DNA from: Pseudorhodobacter sp. E13
GTDB lineage: Bacteria; Pseudomonadota; Alphaproteobacteria; Rhodobacterales; Rhodobacteraceae
Assembly: GCF_003991405.1 (NCBI RefSeq)
Contig: NZ_RPEN01000158.1
Coordinates: 186,001 to 250,000 of the forward strand
DNA: 64,000 nt
Direction of reading: 5' to 3'
The translations under genes were made by a program, and so were the position numbers. This document shows positions 1 to 11,284 of the stretch, piece after piece. The notes under the pieces are model-generated. The model saw only the letters and a list, made by a program, of their open reading frames with translations, did not search any database and was not told the origin of the DNA. Within the stretch, counting starts at the first letter, position 1. Each line of letters opens with the position of its first letter.

Positions 1-117
1 GTTGAGCGCAGAGGCAAGCGCATCCTTGCCCGTATAGACCACCCCCAGAAGGGCGGCCATGGTCACAAGCGCCAGCGTGATTTCCGGAAGGACGGTTGAA
101 AAATCAGTCGGGTTCAT
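1..117 (-). CDS. nuoN: NADH-quinone oxidoreductase subunit N (N-terminal part, cut by window edge)
   Basis: Only the first 39 codons are present, starting at the ATG read from 117 and running off the window at base 1. They encode a hydrophobic start (MNPTDFSTVLPEITLALVTM) typical of NuoN, an antiporter-like membrane subunit of complex I that takes part in proton pumping. It follows nuoM by 10 bases, the usual last position in nuo operons. The assignment rests on the position and this short segment. Confidence 0.85.
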   Translation of the reverse strand, partial: MNPTDFSTVLPEITLALVTMAALLGVVYTGKDALASALN

Positions 118-127
118 CTGTCGTCCC

Positions 128-1666
128 TCAATGCTTGGCCATTTGCACATCGCCCGAAGCGGGGATGGCGGCATGGTAGTCAGTCACGAGCGCGGAAACC
201 GAGGGGCCGATGATATCGGTCACAAGGCTCGGGTAGACGCCCAAAAGGATGGTCATCGCCACCAGCGGTGCAAAGATCGCGCGCTCGCGGGTGGTCATAT
301 CGGTGATGGATTTCAGGCTTTCCTTGATCAGATCGCCAAACACCACCCGGCGATAAAGCCAAAGCCCGTATGAGGCCGACAGGATCACGCCCGAAGTGGC
401 GACAGCGGCGACCCAGGTGTTGACCTGGAAAATGCCAACCAGTGTCAGGAACTCGCCCACGAAACCAGACGTGCCCGGCAGGCCCACGTTCGCCATGGTG
501 AAGAACATGAAGATCAGCGCGTAATGCGGCATCCGGTTCACCAGCCCGCCATAAGCGTCGATGTCGCGGGTGTGCATACGGTCATAGATCACGCCGACGC
601 AAAGGAACAGCGCGCCCGAGATGAAACCGTGGCTGATCATCTGGAAAATCGCGCCATCGACGCCTTGCTGGTTCGCCGCAAAAATCCCCATCGTCACATA
701 GCCCATATGCGCGACCGAGGAATAGGCGATCAGCTTTTTCATATCCTCTTGGGCCAAGGCGACCAGCGAGGTGTAGACAATCGCAATCGCTGACATCCAC
801 AGCACCAACGGCGACAGCAGATCCGCCCCAATCGGGAACATCGGCAGGCTGAAGCGCAAGAAGCCATATCCGCCCATTTTCAGCAAGATCGCCGCCAGCA
901 CCACAGAACCCGCGGTCGGGGCCTGAACGTGGGCATCCGGCAACCAGGTATGCACCGGCCACATCGGCATTTTCACCGCAAAGCTGGCAAAGAAGGCAAG
1001 GAACAGCAAGGTCTGCAAGCCGCCAACGATCTGGAAGCCCGCAATCTCCATCGTCTCGGACCCGAAGTTATGGGCCAGAAGCGTGGGGATATCGGTGCTG
1101 CCCGCATCGACATACATCGCGATCATCGCCACCAGCATCAGCACCGAGCCGAGGAAGGTATAAAGGAAAAACTTGAACGCCGCATAAATCCGCGCCTTGC
1201 CGCCCCAGATGCCGATGATCAGGAACATCGGGATCAGACCTGCCTCGAAGAACAGGTAGAACAGCACCAGATCAAGCGCGCAGAACACGCCCAGCATCAG
1301 CGTTTCCAACAGCAGGAAGGCGATCATGTATTCCTTGACCCGCGTTTCCACGGACCAGCAGGACGCAATCGTGATCGGCATCAGGAATGTGGTCAGCATC
1401 ACGAACAGCACCGAAATGCCATCGACGCCCATCTTGTATTTCAGGCCAAGGATCCAGTCATATTCCTCGACGAACTGAAAGCCGGTATTGGCCGGGTCAA
1501 ACCCGGCCAGCACAAAGACCGAAACCAGAAAGGTGGTCGAGGTTGCGACCAGCGCCACCCATTTGGCATTATTGCGCGCCGCCGCATCATCGCCGCGCAG
1601 GAACAACGCCAGAATACCAGCGGCGACTGCCGGGATGAATGTGATGATGGAAAGCAGATTATCCAT
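128..1666 (-). CDS. nuoM: NADH-quinone oxidoreductase subunit M
   Basis: A 512-residue polytopic membrane protein of the Mrp-antiporter-like family. It forms one of the proton channels in the membrane arm of complex I. The family signatures are visible: a glutamate in a helix near residue 140 ([13 protein letters not shown]), the [11 protein letters not shown] loop near residue 240, and several lysines inside predicted helices. The length matches NuoM of other bacteria. The start codon overlaps the nuoL stop by one base (TAATG), so the two are probably translationally coupled. Confidence 0.97.
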   Translation of the reverse strand: MDNLLSIITFIPAVAAGILALFLRGDDAAARNNAKWVALVATSTTFLVSVFVLAGFDPANTGFQFVEEYDWILGLKYKMGVDGISVLFVMLTTFLMPITIASCWSVETRVKEYMIAFLLLETLMLGVFCALDLVLFYLFFEAGLIPMFLIIGIWGGKARIYAAFKFFLYTFLGSVLMLVAMIAMYVDAGSTDIPTLLAHNFGSETMEIAGFQIVGGLQTLLFLAFFASFAVKMPMWPVHTWLPDAHVQAPTAGSVVLAAILLKMGGYGFLRFSLPMFPIGADLLSPLVLWMSAIAIVYTSLVALAQEDMKKLIAYSSVAHMGYVTMGIFAANQQGVDGAIFQMISHGFISGALFLCVGVIYDRMHTRDIDAYGGLVNRMPHYALIFMFFTMANVGLPGTSGFVGEFLTLVGIFQVNTWVAAVATSGVILSASYGLWLYRRVVFGDLIKESLKSITDMTTRERAIFAPLVAMTILLGVYPSLVTDIIGPSVSALVTDYHAAIPASGDVQMAKH

Positions 1667-3765
1667 TAGTGCGCGCCCCCCGAGAGCGTCATCCAGGTGA
1701 CAAGGGCAACGATGCCCAGGACCATGGCGAATGCGTAGTGAAAGATGTAACCGGATTGCACGCGACCTGCGAGGCGGGTCAGCATGGGGATGATGCCCAT
1801 AGCCACCCCGTTGATGGACCCGTCAATGACATTGCCATCGCCGCGCTTCCACAGGAAGGCCCCAAGCCATTTGGCCGGACGCACGAAGATCAGGTCGTAA
1901 AGCTCGTCGAAATACCATTTGTTCAGCAGGAACAGGTAAAGCGGACGCTGCTGTGCGGCCAGTTTGCCCGGAAGCTCTGGGCTTTGGATGTAGAATTTCC
2001 ACGCCAGCGCGAAACCGATCAGCATCGCAAAGAAGGGCGATACCTTCACCCATTTCGGCACTTCATGCGCGGAATGGATCGTGTGATTGTCCGGCCCAAA
2101 GAAGATCGCGCCTTTCGGGGCGGTGCCATGCGCCATGGCGGCATGGCCTTCGGTTGCGGTTGCGGCCTCTGCTGTGGCTTCGGTGGCAGCATGACCTTCG
2201 GTCGCGGCACCATGGCCTGCGCCCTCGGCCTCATGCTGGGCCACTTCCATGCCAAACCAGCTATGGATCTTGTCCAGATCACCGAAGAAGGAGTTATACC
2301 ACACCATCCCCGAGAACACCGCGCCAAGCGCCAGCACGCCCAAGGGGATCAGCATGACCTTCGGGCTTTCATGCGCGTGGTCATGCGCATGATGATCGCC
2401 GCGCGGCTTGCCGTAAAAGGTCATGAACATCAGGCGCCAGCTATAGAAACTGGTCATCAGCGCCGCCACAACCAGCATCCAGAACGCGAAGTGAGAGCCG
2501 ACATAAGCGCTTTCAATCACCGCATCCTTGGACAGGAAGCCCGCAAAACCGATATGCGTCAGCGGAATGCCGACCCCGGTGATGGCCAGCGTGCCCACCA
2601 TCATGGCGGCAAAGGTCATCGGGATCTTTTTGCGCAAGCCGCCATAGTTCCGCATGTCTTGTTCATGGTGCATGGCATGGATCACCGAGCCTGCGCCAAG
2701 GAACAGCATCGCCTTGAAGAATGCGTGTGTGAACAGGTGGAACATCGCCACCGGATAGGCCCCAACGCCTGCTGCCACAAACATATAGCCAAGCTGCGAC
2801 ATGGTCGAATAGGCGATCACGCGCTTGATGTCGTTCTGCACAAGACCAATGGTGGCCGCGACAAAGGCGGTCAGTGCGCCCAGAACGGTGACGAAAGCCA
2901 AAGCCTGCGGCGCATATTCCATGATCGGCGACATGCGGCAGACAAGGAACACCCCCGCCGTCACCATGGTCGCCGCGTGGATCAGCGCCGACACCGGGGT
3001 CGGGCCTTCCATCGCATCCGGCAACCATGTGTGCAGGAACAACTGCGCCGATTTCCCCATCGCGCCGATGAACAGCAACACCGCGATCAGGTTGGCCGCG
3101 TTCCATTCGGTCCACAGGAAATGCAGATTGGTTTCGGCCAGCATTGGGCCCGCCGCAAAGACATCATCCATACGGATGCTGTCGGTCAGGAAGAAAAGCG
3201 CGAAAATCCCCAGCGCAAAGCCAAAGTCACCCACACGGTTGACCACAAAGGCCTTGATCGCTGCCGCATTGGCGCTTGGCTTGCGATAGTAAAAGCCGAT
3301 CAGCAGATAAGACGCAACGCCCACCCCTTCCCAGCCAAAGAACATCTGCACAAGGTTATCCGCCGTCACCAGCATCAACATCGCAAAGGTGAAGAAGGAC
3401 AGATAGGCGAAGAAACGTGCCTTGTAATGCTCGTGATGGGTCCAGTTATCGTCATGCGCCATATAGCCAAAGCTATAAAGATGCACCAAAGCCGAAACCG
3501 ACGTGATCACGACCAGCATGATCGCCGTCAGGCGGTCAAGGCGGATGCCCCATTCCGTCGACAGGCTGCCGCTTTCGATCCAGCGCAGAACAACGATGTG
3601 CTGGGTTTCATCAATATGGCCCAGAAAGATGATCCAGGACAGGAAGGCCGCCAGCAACACAAGCCCCGTGGTGATGACCTGGCCCGCAAACTCGCCGATC
3701 ACGCGCCAGCCAAAGCCGCAGATCAGGGCGCCGATCAGGGGCGCAAATAGGATGATCGTTGCCAT
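1666..3765 (-). CDS. nuoL: NADH-quinone oxidoreductase subunit L
   Basis: A 699-residue polytopic protein, the distal proton-pumping subunit of complex I with the long lateral helix. Diagnostic motifs include [20 protein letters not shown] (residues 141-160), [20 protein letters not shown] (238-257) and the [14 protein letters not shown] segment near 347. It is longer than E. coli NuoL (about 613 residues). Much of the extra length is a His cluster at 458-465 and a low-complexity Ala/Glu/Thr/His stretch at about 511-549, before the C-terminal helix region. The gene ends one base into nuoM and lies 4 bases after nuoK. Confidence 0.97.
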   Translation of the reverse strand: MATIILFAPLIGALICGFGWRVIGEFAGQVITTGLVLLAAFLSWIIFLGHIDETQHIVVLRWIESGSLSTEWGIRLDRLTAIMLVVITSVSALVHLYSFGYMAHDDNWTHHEHYKARFFAYLSFFTFAMLMLVTADNLVQMFFGWEGVGVASYLLIGFYYRKPSANAAAIKAFVVNRVGDFGFALGIFALFFLTDSIRMDDVFAAGPMLAETNLHFLWTEWNAANLIAVLLFIGAMGKSAQLFLHTWLPDAMEGPTPVSALIHAATMVTAGVFLVCRMSPIMEYAPQALAFVTVLGALTAFVAATIGLVQNDIKRVIAYSTMSQLGYMFVAAGVGAYPVAMFHLFTHAFFKAMLFLGAGSVIHAMHHEQDMRNYGGLRKKIPMTFAAMMVGTLAITGVGIPLTHIGFAGFLSKDAVIESAYVGSHFAFWMLVVAALMTSFYSWRLMFMTFYGKPRGDHHAHDHAHESPKVMLIPLGVLALGAVFSGMVWYNSFFGDLDKIHSWFGMEVAQHEAEGAGHGAATEGHAATEATAEAATATEGHAAMAHGTAPKGAIFFGPDNHTIHSAHEVPKWVKVSPFFAMLIGFALAWKFYIQSPELPGKLAAQQRPLYLFLLNKWYFDELYDLIFVRPAKWLGAFLWKRGDGNVIDGSINGVAMGIIPMLTRLAGRVQSGYIFHYAFAMVLGIVALVTWMTLSGGAH

Positions 3766-3769
3766 CAGC

Positions 3770-4075
3770 TTAGCCTTTCATCACGTTGACGTCTTCGACG
3801 TCGATGGTGCCACGGGTCCGGAAGAAGACCACAAGGATCGCAAGGCCAATCGCGGCCTCCGCCGCCGCGACGGTCAGGACGAACATGGTGAAGATCTGGC
3901 CAACCAGATCGCCGTGAAACGACGAGAAGGCGACGAAGTTGATGTTCACCGACAGCAGCATCAGTTCAATCGACATCAAGATCACGATGACGTTCTTCCG
4001 GTTCAGGAAGATGCCAAAGATGCCGATCACGAACAGCGCCGCCGCCACCGCGAGATAATGCTCTAGTCCTACCAT
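3770..4075 (-). CDS. nuoK: NADH-quinone oxidoreductase subunit K
   Basis: A 101-residue, three-helix membrane protein with the normal NuoK length. The conserved membrane glutamates are visible in [18 protein letters not shown] (residues 33-50) and in the following helix ([14 protein letters not shown]). NuoK lies next to NuoJ and NuoA in the membrane arm of complex I. The start is the ATG at 4075. An 84-base spacer separates it from nuoJ, one of the larger gaps in this operon. Confidence 0.97.
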   Translation of the reverse strand: MVGLEHYLAVAAALFVIGIFGIFLNRKNVIVILMSIELMLLSVNINFVAFSSFHGDLVGQIFTMFVLTVAAAEAAIGLAILVVFFRTRGTIDVEDVNVMKG

Positions 4076-4159
4076 TTTCGTCCCTCCGGGTCATTTGCCC
4101 GATTGTCTTTGCGTCGTCTTGGCCATGGGCCGGTTGCTGTTCTGGCGATGCTGCCTGAA

Positions 4160-4774
4160 CTACAGCCCCTGCCCCGGTTTCACGTCTTTCAGTTCCATGG
4201 CTTTCGCCGGGTCGCGCCACATCTGATGCAGCACGTTCTGGCGTTTCACATCCTTACGGTGGCGCAGCGTCAGCACGATGGCCCCGATCATCGCAACCAG
4301 CAGGATCATCCCCGCCAATTGGAACAGCATCAGATATTTGTCATAGAGCAGCAGGCCAATCGCACGGGTGTTTTCCACCTGCGCCATATCCGGCGTGACC
4401 GCCTTGCGCAGCCCCATCGCCCCTTCGGCTGTGACCCAAGCGCCGACACCGATACCTAGTTGCATCAGCAGGATCACCCCGATCAGCAAGGCAATCGGCA
4501 TATACTTTGCCATCTCGCCCTTCAGCTCGGCGAAATCCACGTCCAGCATCATCACGACGAACAGGAACAGCACCGCCACCGCGCCGACATAGACGATGAT
4601 CAACAGCATCGCGACGAATTCCGCGCCCAGCAGCACAAACAGCCCCGCCGAGGACAGAAACGCAAGGATCAGCCACAGCACCGAATGCACCGGGTTGCGT
4701 GAGACAGTAACCAGAACCCCGGCCGTCACGGCCGTCAGGGCAAAGGCATAAAAAGCCAGATCGGCGACGGTCAT
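4160..4774 (-). CDS. nuoJ: NADH-quinone oxidoreductase subunit J
   Basis: A 204-residue membrane protein with five predicted helices. It starts [20 protein letters not shown] and carries the family segment [20 protein letters not shown], followed by [20 protein letters not shown] (about residues 48-67), which includes the pi-bulge helix of complex I. It overlaps the preceding CMD-family gene by 4 bases (ATGA). Length and position agree with NuoJ. Confidence 0.97.
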   Translation of the reverse strand: MTVADLAFYAFALTAVTAGVLVTVSRNPVHSVLWLILAFLSSAGLFVLLGAEFVAMLLIIVYVGAVAVLFLFVVMMLDVDFAELKGEMAKYMPIALLIGVILLMQLGIGVGAWVTAEGAMGLRKAVTPDMAQVENTRAIGLLLYDKYLMLFQLAGMILLVAMIGAIVLTLRHRKDVKRQNVLHQMWRDPAKAMELKDVKPGQGL

Positions 4775-5181
4775 TTCTTTGTCTCCTCATCCTCAGCAAA
4801 GACAGACTGGGCAATTTCCAGTGCCTTTTGCATGGCGGGCAAGCCGCCGAACATGCTCATCTGCCAGATCACCTCGGCGATATGGCGTTTTGTTGCCCCG
4901 GCGGCCATGGCCTGCCGGATCGTCAGGCGCATCTGCGGTTCGGCCTGCGCGCCCAGAACGGTCAGCGCGGCAATGGTCACCAAAAGCCGGGTGCGCGCAT
5001 CAAGCCCATCGGGGTTGAAGGTTTTGCCAAACCACATTTCAAGCATGTCGGGCGACATGGCGGGAAACAGCTTTTCAAAGCCCTTCACATCCATGCCTTC
5101 CATGGCCGGGGCAAAGGCCTTGGCCATTTCCTGCCCCTGCGCCATCATGGCTGCAAACATCTTGGCGAAATCATCATTCAT
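4771..5181 (-). CDS. Carboxymuconolactone decarboxylase (CMD)-family protein inside the nuo operon
   Basis: A 136-residue soluble protein. Its second half has the CMD/AhpD-like helical core ([19 protein letters not shown], then [20 protein letters not shown]). The CxxC redox pair of AhpD peroxidase reductases is absent, so this is the gamma-carboxymuconolactone decarboxylase-like type rather than an alkylhydroperoxidase. It overlaps nuoI upstream and nuoJ downstream by 4 bases each (ATGA), so it is co-translated with complex I. No aromatic catabolism genes are nearby. A role in complex I biogenesis is inference only, and its activity is unknown. Confidence 0.85.
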   Translation of the reverse strand: MNDDFAKMFAAMMAQGQEMAKAFAPAMEGMDVKGFEKLFPAMSPDMLEMWFGKTFNPDGLDARTRLLVTIAALTVLGAQAEPQMRLTIRQAMAAGATKRHIAEVIWQMSMFGGLPAMQKALEIAQSVFAEDEETKK

Positions 5182-5681
5182 CGGTAAGGCGCATCCAGTT
5201 CGAGGTTGCGGGCAATCTCTGCCTCCCAGCGGTCGCCGTTCGAAAGCAGACGGTCCTTGTCATAGAACAGTTCTTCGCGCGTCTCGGTGGAAAACTCGAA
5301 GTTCGGGCCTTCGACGATGGCATCCACGGGGCAGGCCTCTTGGCAGAAACCGCAATAAATGCATTTCGTCATGTCAATGTCATAGCGCGTGGTGCGGCGG
5401 CTGCCATCGTCGCGCGGTTCAGCGTCGATGGTGATAGCCTGCGCGGGGCAAACGGCCTCACACAGCTTGCAGGCGATGCAGCGTTCTTCGCCATTGGCAT
5501 AGCGACGCAGCGCGTGTTCACCCCGGAAGCGCGGGCTTAGCGGGCCTTTTTCATGCGGATAGTTCAGCGTGGATTTGGGGGCAAAGAAATATTTGAACCC
5601 AAGGCCAAAGCCTTTGATGAAATCCACCAGCAGGAAATACTTGGTGGCGCGGTTCCAGTCGATGGCGCGGTTTTGACCCAT
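5178..5681 (-). CDS. nuoI: NADH-quinone oxidoreductase subunit I (2x[4Fe-4S] ferredoxin-like)
   Basis: A 167-residue subunit from the ATG at 5681 ([20 protein letters not shown]). Two classical CxxCxxCxxxCP motifs are visible, [12 protein letters not shown] and [12 protein letters not shown], which bind clusters N6a and N6b and pass electrons from NuoG towards NuoB. The frame stays open further upstream, but that extension would lie inside nuoH. The chosen start is 2 bases after the nuoH stop and matches the family length. The mitochondrial counterpart is TYKY/NDUFS8. Confidence 0.97.
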   Translation of the reverse strand: MGQNRAIDWNRATKYFLLVDFIKGFGLGFKYFFAPKSTLNYPHEKGPLSPRFRGEHALRRYANGEERCIACKLCEAVCPAQAITIDAEPRDDGSRRTTRYDIDMTKCIYCGFCQEACPVDAIVEGPNFEFSTETREELFYDKDRLLSNGDRWEAEIARNLELDAPYR

Positions 5682-5683
5682 GA

Positions 5684-6721
5684 TCAGCCTCCAATCGCCC
5701 AGCGGGCCCAGAAGCCGCCGAGAATTTCGAATTTCGCAAGGAAAGACACCAGCACAACCCAGCCCAGCGACAAGGGCAGGAACACTTTCCAACCGATGCG
5801 CATCAACTGGTCATAGCGGTAGCGCGGCACAATCGCCTTCACCATGGCGAACATGATGAAGAAGAAGGCCATCTTGCCCACCATCCACAGCACGCCATCC
5901 GGCAGCCCCGGAACGGGCGACAGCCAGCCGCCAAAGAACAGCAAGGACATCAGCGCGCACATCAGGAAGATCGCGATATATTCGCCCGCCATGAAGAGCA
6001 GATACGGGGTGGAGCTATATTCCACCATGAAGCCCGCGACCAGTTCCGATTCCGCCTCGGGCAGATCGAAGGGCGGGCGGTTGGTTTCCGCCAAGGCGCT
6101 GATGAAGAACAGGAAAACCATCGGGAAATGCGGCAGCCAATACCAGTTCAGCAAGCCGTAATCACCATCCTGCGCCGCCACGATCGCCCCGAAGTTCATT
6201 GATCCGGTGGAGATGATGATGCCGATGATGATCAGGCCCAATGACACCTCATAGGAAATCATCTGCGCCGCAGAGCGCAACGAGCCCAAGAACGGGTATT
6301 TGGAGTTGGAGGCCCAGCCCCCCATGATCACGCCATAAACTTCCAGCGAGGAGACGGCGAAAACGAACAGGATGGCCACGTTGATATCCGACAGAACCCA
6401 GCCGTCGTTGAACGGGATCACCGCCCAAGCCAGAATCGCCAGAACGAAAGACAACATCGGCGCAAGGAAGAACACCGGACGGTCGGCCCCTGCGGGCACC
6501 ACGATTTCCTTGACCACATATTTCAGCGCATCGGCCACCGATTGCAGCAGACCCCAAGCGCCCACCACGTTCGGCCCGCGCCGCATCTGCACGGCGGCCC
6601 AGACCTTGCGGTCGCCATACACCAAAAACAGCAGAGAGATCATCACAAAGGCGATGACCAGAAGGCTCTGCGCTACGATCAGCAGCGTGATCCCCAAGCC
6701 CGTTTGCAGAAATTCAGACAT
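5684..6721 (-). CDS. nuoH: NADH-quinone oxidoreductase subunit H
   Basis: A 345-residue polytopic membrane protein that forms part of the quinone chamber at the junction of the two arms. Family landmarks are [20 protein letters not shown] near residues 34-53, the [20 protein letters not shown] loop (about 211-230) with its acidic cluster, and [16 protein letters not shown]. The start ATG is at 6721, 43 bases downstream of a small lipoprotein gene. It ends just before nuoI. Confidence 0.97.
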   Translation of the reverse strand: MSEFLQTGLGITLLIVAQSLLVIAFVMISLLFLVYGDRKVWAAVQMRRGPNVVGAWGLLQSVADALKYVVKEIVVPAGADRPVFFLAPMLSFVLAILAWAVIPFNDGWVLSDINVAILFVFAVSSLEVYGVIMGGWASNSKYPFLGSLRSAAQMISYEVSLGLIIIGIIISTGSMNFGAIVAAQDGDYGLLNWYWLPHFPMVFLFFISALAETNRPPFDLPEAESELVAGFMVEYSSTPYLLFMAGEYIAIFLMCALMSLLFFGGWLSPVPGLPDGVLWMVGKMAFFFIMFAMVKAIVPRYRYDQLMRIGWKVFLPLSLGWVVLVSFLAKFEILGGFWARWAIGG

Positions 6722-6764
6722 ATCGCCTCTTATCCCTCAGCCTTATTGTTCGTCGTCTTGGTCG

Positions 6765-7175
6765 TCATATCGTCGGTATTCCTTGCGCGCCGCAATCGCG
6801 GACGGTCACTTCGGCGTCGATGGTGGCCGAACCGGCGGGCAGCGCTTGCGAGATGGTGTAAACCGCATCGCCGCGCCAATTACCACCCGTTTTTGCAATC
6901 GAGGTGCGCACATGGCGTGCAAAACCAAAGCCACGGATCAGCGCATATTGCGCCGCCGCACAGCGGGCATAGGCATCCACATCGGCCCGGTCACGCGCAC
7001 CTTTCATGGTGACATGGAAATTCACCAGATCCCCATCCAGCAGCAGGGTTTGAATGCCGCCATAGCTGGGGTTGAAATCGGCCCGCCCCGCCACATCCCC
7101 GCCCTCTGTCGGCGCGCAGGCCGACAGGCCGGCCAAGGCCAGCGCAGAGAGGGAAAGAGGGGCGAACCGGATCAT
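6765..7175 (-). CDS. Small lipoprotein within the nuo operon, function unknown
   Basis: A 136-residue protein with a lipoprotein signal. A short basic start (MIRFAPLSLSALALAGL) leads to the lipobox LSAC at about residues 17-20. The mature part has no motif I recognise; it has two cysteines, one in ARCAAAQYALIRGF and one near the end (VRDCGAQ). It sits 3 bases after nuoG and 43 bases before nuoH on the same strand, so it is probably co-transcribed. Comparable unassigned reading frames are known inside rhodobacterial nuo operons. Function unknown. Confidence 0.75.
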   Translation of the reverse strand: MIRFAPLSLSALALAGLSACAPTEGGDVAGRADFNPSYGGIQTLLLDGDLVNFHVTMKGARDRADVDAYARCAAAQYALIRGFGFARHVRTSIAKTGGNWRGDAVYTISQALPAGSATIDAEVTVRDCGAQGIPTI

Positions 7176-7178
7176 CGC

Positions 7179-9200
7179 TTACTCCGCTGCCATCGGTTTT
7201 TCGGCCAAAGCCTTGGCCTGCGCCGACAATTCGCCCATCAGCTGCGAGGCCCGCGCAATCGGGTTGGTCAGATAGAAATCGCGCACAGCGGTGCGGAAAT
7301 CGGCCGAGGCGGGATCGCGCAGGGCAATTCGCTGCCAGTCGTTTTCCGGCACCTCGTCAATCGCGGCCAGATGCGGCACGGCACTGGTGATCGCCTTGCG
7401 CAACGCGGCAAGGCTGTCCCACGGCAGGGTCGCGCCCAATTCGCCGGACAGCGCGCGCAGCACGGCCCAGTTTTCCTTGGCCTCACCCGGCGCAAAGCCT
7501 GCGCGGGCGGCCAGTTGCGGGCGACCTTCGGTGTTCACGAACAGCCCCGGTTCTTCGGTATAGGCCGCCCCCGGAAGGATGATATCGGCGCGATGCGCAC
7601 CGCGGTCGCCGTGGCTGCCCTGATAGATCACGAAGGCACCGGGCGCGATTTCCACCTCATCGGCGCCAAGGTTATAGATCACCTCGGCCCCGTCCAAGGC
7701 ATCGGTCAGACCGTTGGCGCTATAGGCCCCCACATCCATCGCCCCCACGCGGCTGGCCGCCGTGTGCAGAACCAGCAGGCCGGAATTGCTTTCTTCGGCG
7801 ATCTTCATGGCTTGCGACAGAACCGCCTCGCCATCCGCCTCCGTCAACGCGCCCTGCCCGATGATGATAACCGAAGGGTTATTCTTGATCTCATCGCTGC
7901 ATTTGGTGTTGGCCAGCTTGACCAAGGCCGCACGGTCCGTGCCCTTATGCGCATAGTCATAGGTCAGATCGACCGCCGGGCCGATCACATCCACATTGGC
8001 CCCCAGCGACCACGCTTTGCGGATCCGGGCGTTCAGCACCGGGGCCTCATTGCGGGGGTTGGTGCCGATCAGCATGATATATTTGGCGCTGTCGATATCT
8101 TCGATCGTCGCCGTGCCAACATAGGCCGAGCGGTTGCCACCCGGCAGCTTGCCCTTGTCTGTGCGGCATTCAACCTTGCCGCCCATGCCCTCGACCAATG
8201 TCTTGAGGCTGAACACCGCTTCGACCGGGGCCAGATCGCCCACAAGGCCGACAACCTTCTTGCCCTTCATCGCAGCGGCGGCGGCGGCCAAAGCCTCGCC
8301 CCAGCCGGCTTTGCGCAACTTGCCGTTTTCGCGGATATAGGGCGTATCAAGCCGCTGGCGGCGCAAACCGTCCCAGACGAAACGCGTCTTGTCGGAAATC
8401 CACTCCTCATTCACGCCGTCATGGTTGCGCGGCAAAATGCGCATGACTTCGCGGCCCTTGGTATCCACCCGGATGTTGGAGCCAAGCGCATCCATCACGT
8501 CGATGGTTTCGGTCTTGGTCAGTTCCCACGGGCGGGCGGTAAAGGCATAGGGCTTCGATGTCAGCGCGCCAACCGGGCAAAGATCAATGATATTGCCTTG
8601 CAGGTTGCTGTTCAGCGTCTGGTTCAGATAGCTGGTAATCTCGGCATCCTCACCCCGGCCCGTCTGGCCCATCTGGGTAATCCCCGCCACTTCCGAGGTA
8701 AACCGCACGCAACGGGTGCAGGAAATGCAGCGCGTCATCGTGGTGGCAACCAGCGGCCCCAGATCCAGATCTTCGGACGCGCGCTTGGGCTCGCGGTAGC
8801 GGCTGAAATCAACGCCGTAAGCCATGGCCTGATCTTGCAGATCACACTCACCGCCCTGATCGCAGATCGGGCAATCCAAGGGATGGTTGATCAGCAGAAA
8901 CTCCATCACGCCTTCGCGCGCCTTTTTCACCATGGGCGAGTTGGTTTTCACCACAGGCGGCTGACCTTCCGGGCCGGGGCGCAGGTCTTTGACCTGCATT
9001 GCGCAGCTTGCGGCAGGCTTGGGGGGGCCGCCCACAACCTCAACCAGACACATGCGGCAGTTGCCCGCAATCGTCAGCCGTTCGTGATAGCAAAAGCGCG
9101 GGATTTCCACGCCTGCCACCTCGGCGGCCTGGATCAGCGTCATCGCGCCTTCCACCTCAACCTCGATACCGTCAATAATGATCTTCTTCAGGTTGGACAT
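7179..9200 (-). CDS. nuoG: NADH-quinone oxidoreductase subunit G
   Basis: A 673-residue peripheral-arm subunit from the ATG at 9200 ([20 protein letters not shown]). The N-terminal [2Fe-2S] ferredoxin domain has [15 protein letters not shown] and a later Cys. The His-Cys [4Fe-4S] motif follows ([20 protein letters not shown]), then the [10 protein letters not shown] cluster site and a degenerate molybdopterin-oxidoreductase-like domain. The length fits alphaproteobacterial and mitochondrial NuoG (75 kDa type) and is shorter than the E. coli protein. An upstream in-frame start would run into the DUF3291 gene, so 9200 is preferred. Confidence 0.96.
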   Translation of the reverse strand: MSNLKKIIIDGIEVEVEGAMTLIQAAEVAGVEIPRFCYHERLTIAGNCRMCLVEVVGGPPKPAASCAMQVKDLRPGPEGQPPVVKTNSPMVKKAREGVMEFLLINHPLDCPICDQGGECDLQDQAMAYGVDFSRYREPKRASEDLDLGPLVATTMTRCISCTRCVRFTSEVAGITQMGQTGRGEDAEITSYLNQTLNSNLQGNIIDLCPVGALTSKPYAFTARPWELTKTETIDVMDALGSNIRVDTKGREVMRILPRNHDGVNEEWISDKTRFVWDGLRRQRLDTPYIRENGKLRKAGWGEALAAAAAAMKGKKVVGLVGDLAPVEAVFSLKTLVEGMGGKVECRTDKGKLPGGNRSAYVGTATIEDIDSAKYIMLIGTNPRNEAPVLNARIRKAWSLGANVDVIGPAVDLTYDYAHKGTDRAALVKLANTKCSDEIKNNPSVIIIGQGALTEADGEAVLSQAMKIAEESNSGLLVLHTAASRVGAMDVGAYSANGLTDALDGAEVIYNLGADEVEIAPGAFVIYQGSHGDRGAHRADIILPGAAYTEEPGLFVNTEGRPQLAARAGFAPGEAKENWAVLRALSGELGATLPWDSLAALRKAITSAVPHLAAIDEVPENDWQRIALRDPASADFRTAVRDFYLTNPIARASQLMGELSAQAKALAEKPMAAE

Positions 9201-9204
9201 GCTC

Positions 9205-9696
9205 TTACTCCGCCGCCACTTGCGCGCAACCGTGGGTTTTCCACGCGTTTGCATCTTTCAGATAGGACCAGCCAAAGGCCGCATCGCTATCACCATGTTC
9301 TTGTTTATGCGCCAGTTTTTCCAGCGCCTCTGCCAATGTGGGCTGGTGGCCCGCAGGCACCCACCACATCACGAAATGCATTTTTCCCAAAACCTCGAAC
9401 CATTCAGCCCGGCGGTCATAGAACTGTTTATGCACCGTTTTCCAGACGAAGGTTTCAAGGCTGTCCACATCTTCCCAAACCGTCAGGTTTGAGACGAATT
9501 GCGGATCGCCACCGATCTTGGCGGCGGTATTGCCCTGCCCCGGCTCGCCCGAGCCTTCCATCATCCACACGAAACCCGGCATCCGTTTGCCAAGCCCGTT
9601 GACGCGGTCAAGATTGGCCATGAAATCTGCCACGCGCGGGTCATCGGTGGGGGCCAACAGGCGGCCGACGTTCAGCTCTGCCAGATGCATTTTCAT
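9205..9696 (-). CDS. DUF3291-family protein within the nuo operon
   Basis: A 163-residue soluble protein starting at [14 protein letters not shown]. It matches my recollection of DUF3291: a ferredoxin-like, antibiotic-monooxygenase-type fold with [20 protein letters not shown] and [20 protein letters not shown]. The start codon overlaps the preceding lipoprotein gene's stop in an ATGA, and the gene ends 4 bases before the nuoG start. Translation is therefore coupled in a lipoprotein-DUF3291-nuoG series. No catalytic function can be assigned; related folds bind small aromatic molecules or haem, but nothing here shows that. Confidence 0.8.
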   Translation of the reverse strand: MKMHLAELNVGRLLAPTDDPRVADFMANLDRVNGLGKRMPGFVWMMEGSGEPGQGNTAAKIGGDPQFVSNLTVWEDVDSLETFVWKTVHKQFYDRRAEWFEVLGKMHFVMWWVPAGHQPTLAEALEKLAHKQEHGDSDAAFGWSYLKDANAWKTHGCAQVAAE

Positions 9697-9983
9697 GCGC
9701 AGCCCTCCACGATCAGCCAAGCAGCACCCTGAAACCGGTCACGGATCGAGGTTTTTGCGCGCCCAACACAGAACTGATCTGCCGCGCGCCGCGCCTCGGC
9801 GCCTTCCCAGTTTTCAAAGGGCCGCCCGATACGCGACACTTCCACCGCACCCGTAGGCCGTTTGGAAACTGCATATTCCACACCGTCCACCACAATCGGG
9901 CCACGCGCCACCGGGGCGGGCGAGGATACACAGGCCGAAAGGGCCAGCGCGCCGAGTGTCAGGGGGACGGCAGGATGCATCAT
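9693..9983 (-). CDS. Small lipoprotein between nuoF and the DUF3291 gene
   Basis: A 96-residue protein with a lipoprotein signal ([18 protein letters not shown], lipobox LSAC at about 15-18). The mature part includes [20 protein letters not shown] and a C-terminal cysteine (VEGCA), suggesting one disulfide. Two ATG codons (9983 and 9980) overlap the nuoF stop. It recalls the lipoprotein near nuoH in size and Cys layout, but I see no convincing alignment. Function unknown. Confidence 0.72.
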   Translation of the reverse strand: MMHPAVPLTLGALALSACVSSPAPVARGPIVVDGVEYAVSKRPTGAVEVSRIGRPFENWEGAEARRAADQFCVGRAKTSIRDRFQGAAWLIVEGCA

Positions 9984-11275
9984 TCTGCGGCCATCGCCCC
10001 CATGCGTCCGGTTTTCTTGGCCTTGATACGGTCCTCAATCTCCTCACGGAAATGCCGCACAAGACCTTGGATCGGCCAAGCCGCCGCATCGCCAAGCGCA
10101 CAAATCGTATGGCCTTCGACCTGCTTTGTCACCGACAGCAGCATGTCAATCTCTTCAACCTCGGCCTCGCCCTTTACCAAGCGGTCCATCACGCGCATCA
10201 TCCAGCCCGTGCCTTCGCGGCAAGGGGTGCATTGGCCGCAGGACTCGTGCTTGTAAAACTTCGACAAGCGCCATATCGCCTTGATCACATCGGTGGACTG
10301 GTCCATCACGATCACCGCCGCCGTGCCAAGGCCGGAGCGTTGTTCGCGCAGCCAGTCGAAATCCATGATCGCATCATCACATTGCGCCGCGTTCAGCATC
10401 GGCACCGAAGACCCGCCGGGGATCACAGCCTTGATGTTCTTCCAGCCGCCGCGCACGCCACCGCAATGACGGTCCAGCAATTCGCGCAAGCTGATCGACA
10501 TCGCTTCCTCAACCACGCAAGGGTTGACCACATGGCCGGAAATGCCGAACAGCTTGGTGCCCGCATTGTTCGGGCGGCCAAAACCGGCGAACCAATCGGC
10601 CCCACGGCGCAGAATGGTCGGCACCACGGCAATGGATTCGACGTTGTTCACAGTGGTCGGGCAACCATAAAGCCCCGCCCCTGCCGGGAACGGCGGCTTC
10701 ATGCGCGGCATGCCCTTCTTGCCCTCAAGGCTTTCCAGCAGTGCGGTTTCCTCGCCGCAGATATAGGCCCCTGCCCCGTGGTGCAGATAGAGATCAAAAT
10801 CCCAACCGGATTTCGCGGCATTCTTGCCCAGCAGCCCTGCGTCATAACATTCGTCGATCGCAGCCTGAAGCGCCTCTTTCTCGCGGATATATTCGCCGCG
10901 AATATAGATGTAGCAGGCATTTGCCCCCATCGCGAAAGAGGCGATCAGCGCGCCTTCGATCAGCGTATGCGGGTCATGGCGCATGATCTCGCGGTCTTTG
11001 CAGGTGCCGGGTTCGGATTCATCGGCATTGATCACCAGATAAGACGGGCGACCATCGGATTCCTTGGGCATGAAAGACCATTTCAGACCGGTCGGGAAAC
11101 CCGCCCCACCACGCCCACGCAGGCCCGAGGCCTTGATCTGGTCAATCAACCAGCCACGCCCTTGCTTGATGAAACCCGCAGTCCCTTCCCAATGCCCGCG
11201 CGCCTTTGCGCCAGCAAGGGTGCGGTCATGCATCCCGTAAAGATTGGTAAAGATCCGATCTTGATCTTTCAGCAT
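9980..11275 (-). CDS. nuoF: NADH-quinone oxidoreductase subunit F (NADH- and FMN-binding)
   Basis: A 431-residue flavoprotein that oxidises NADH and holds FMN and the N3 [4Fe-4S] cluster. Visible landmarks are [20 protein letters not shown] (FMN/NADH Gly-rich loop, about residues 49-68), [15 protein letters not shown] near 180, and the cluster motif [15 protein letters not shown] with a distal Cys in [14 protein letters not shown]. The length matches the 51-kDa subunit family. It lies 9 bases after a DUF5337 gene, and its stop overlaps the lipoprotein start. Confidence 0.97.
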   Translation of the reverse strand: MLKDQDRIFTNLYGMHDRTLAGAKARGHWEGTAGFIKQGRGWLIDQIKASGLRGRGGAGFPTGLKWSFMPKESDGRPSYLVINADESEPGTCKDREIMRHDPHTLIEGALIASFAMGANACYIYIRGEYIREKEALQAAIDECYDAGLLGKNAAKSGWDFDLYLHHGAGAYICGEETALLESLEGKKGMPRMKPPFPAGAGLYGCPTTVNNVESIAVVPTILRRGADWFAGFGRPNNAGTKLFGISGHVVNPCVVEEAMSISLRELLDRHCGGVRGGWKNIKAVIPGGSSVPMLNAAQCDDAIMDFDWLREQRSGLGTAAVIVMDQSTDVIKAIWRLSKFYKHESCGQCTPCREGTGWMMRVMDRLVKGEAEVEEIDMLLSVTKQVEGHTICALGDAAAWPIQGLVRHFREEIEDRIKAKKTGRMGAMAAE

Positions 11276-11284
11276 GTCATGCCC

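Noticed and set aside
1669-3750. A very long plus-strand open frame opposite nuoL
   Set aside because: It mirrors nuoL codon for codon, is rich in His/Arg/Gln, and has no recognisable domain; it is a shadow caused by GC-rich third positions.
6372-9602. A 1076-codon plus-strand open frame opposite nuoH and nuoG
   Set aside because: It is antisense to well-supported genes, has a composition unlike real proteins and no ribosome-binding site; treated as an artefact.
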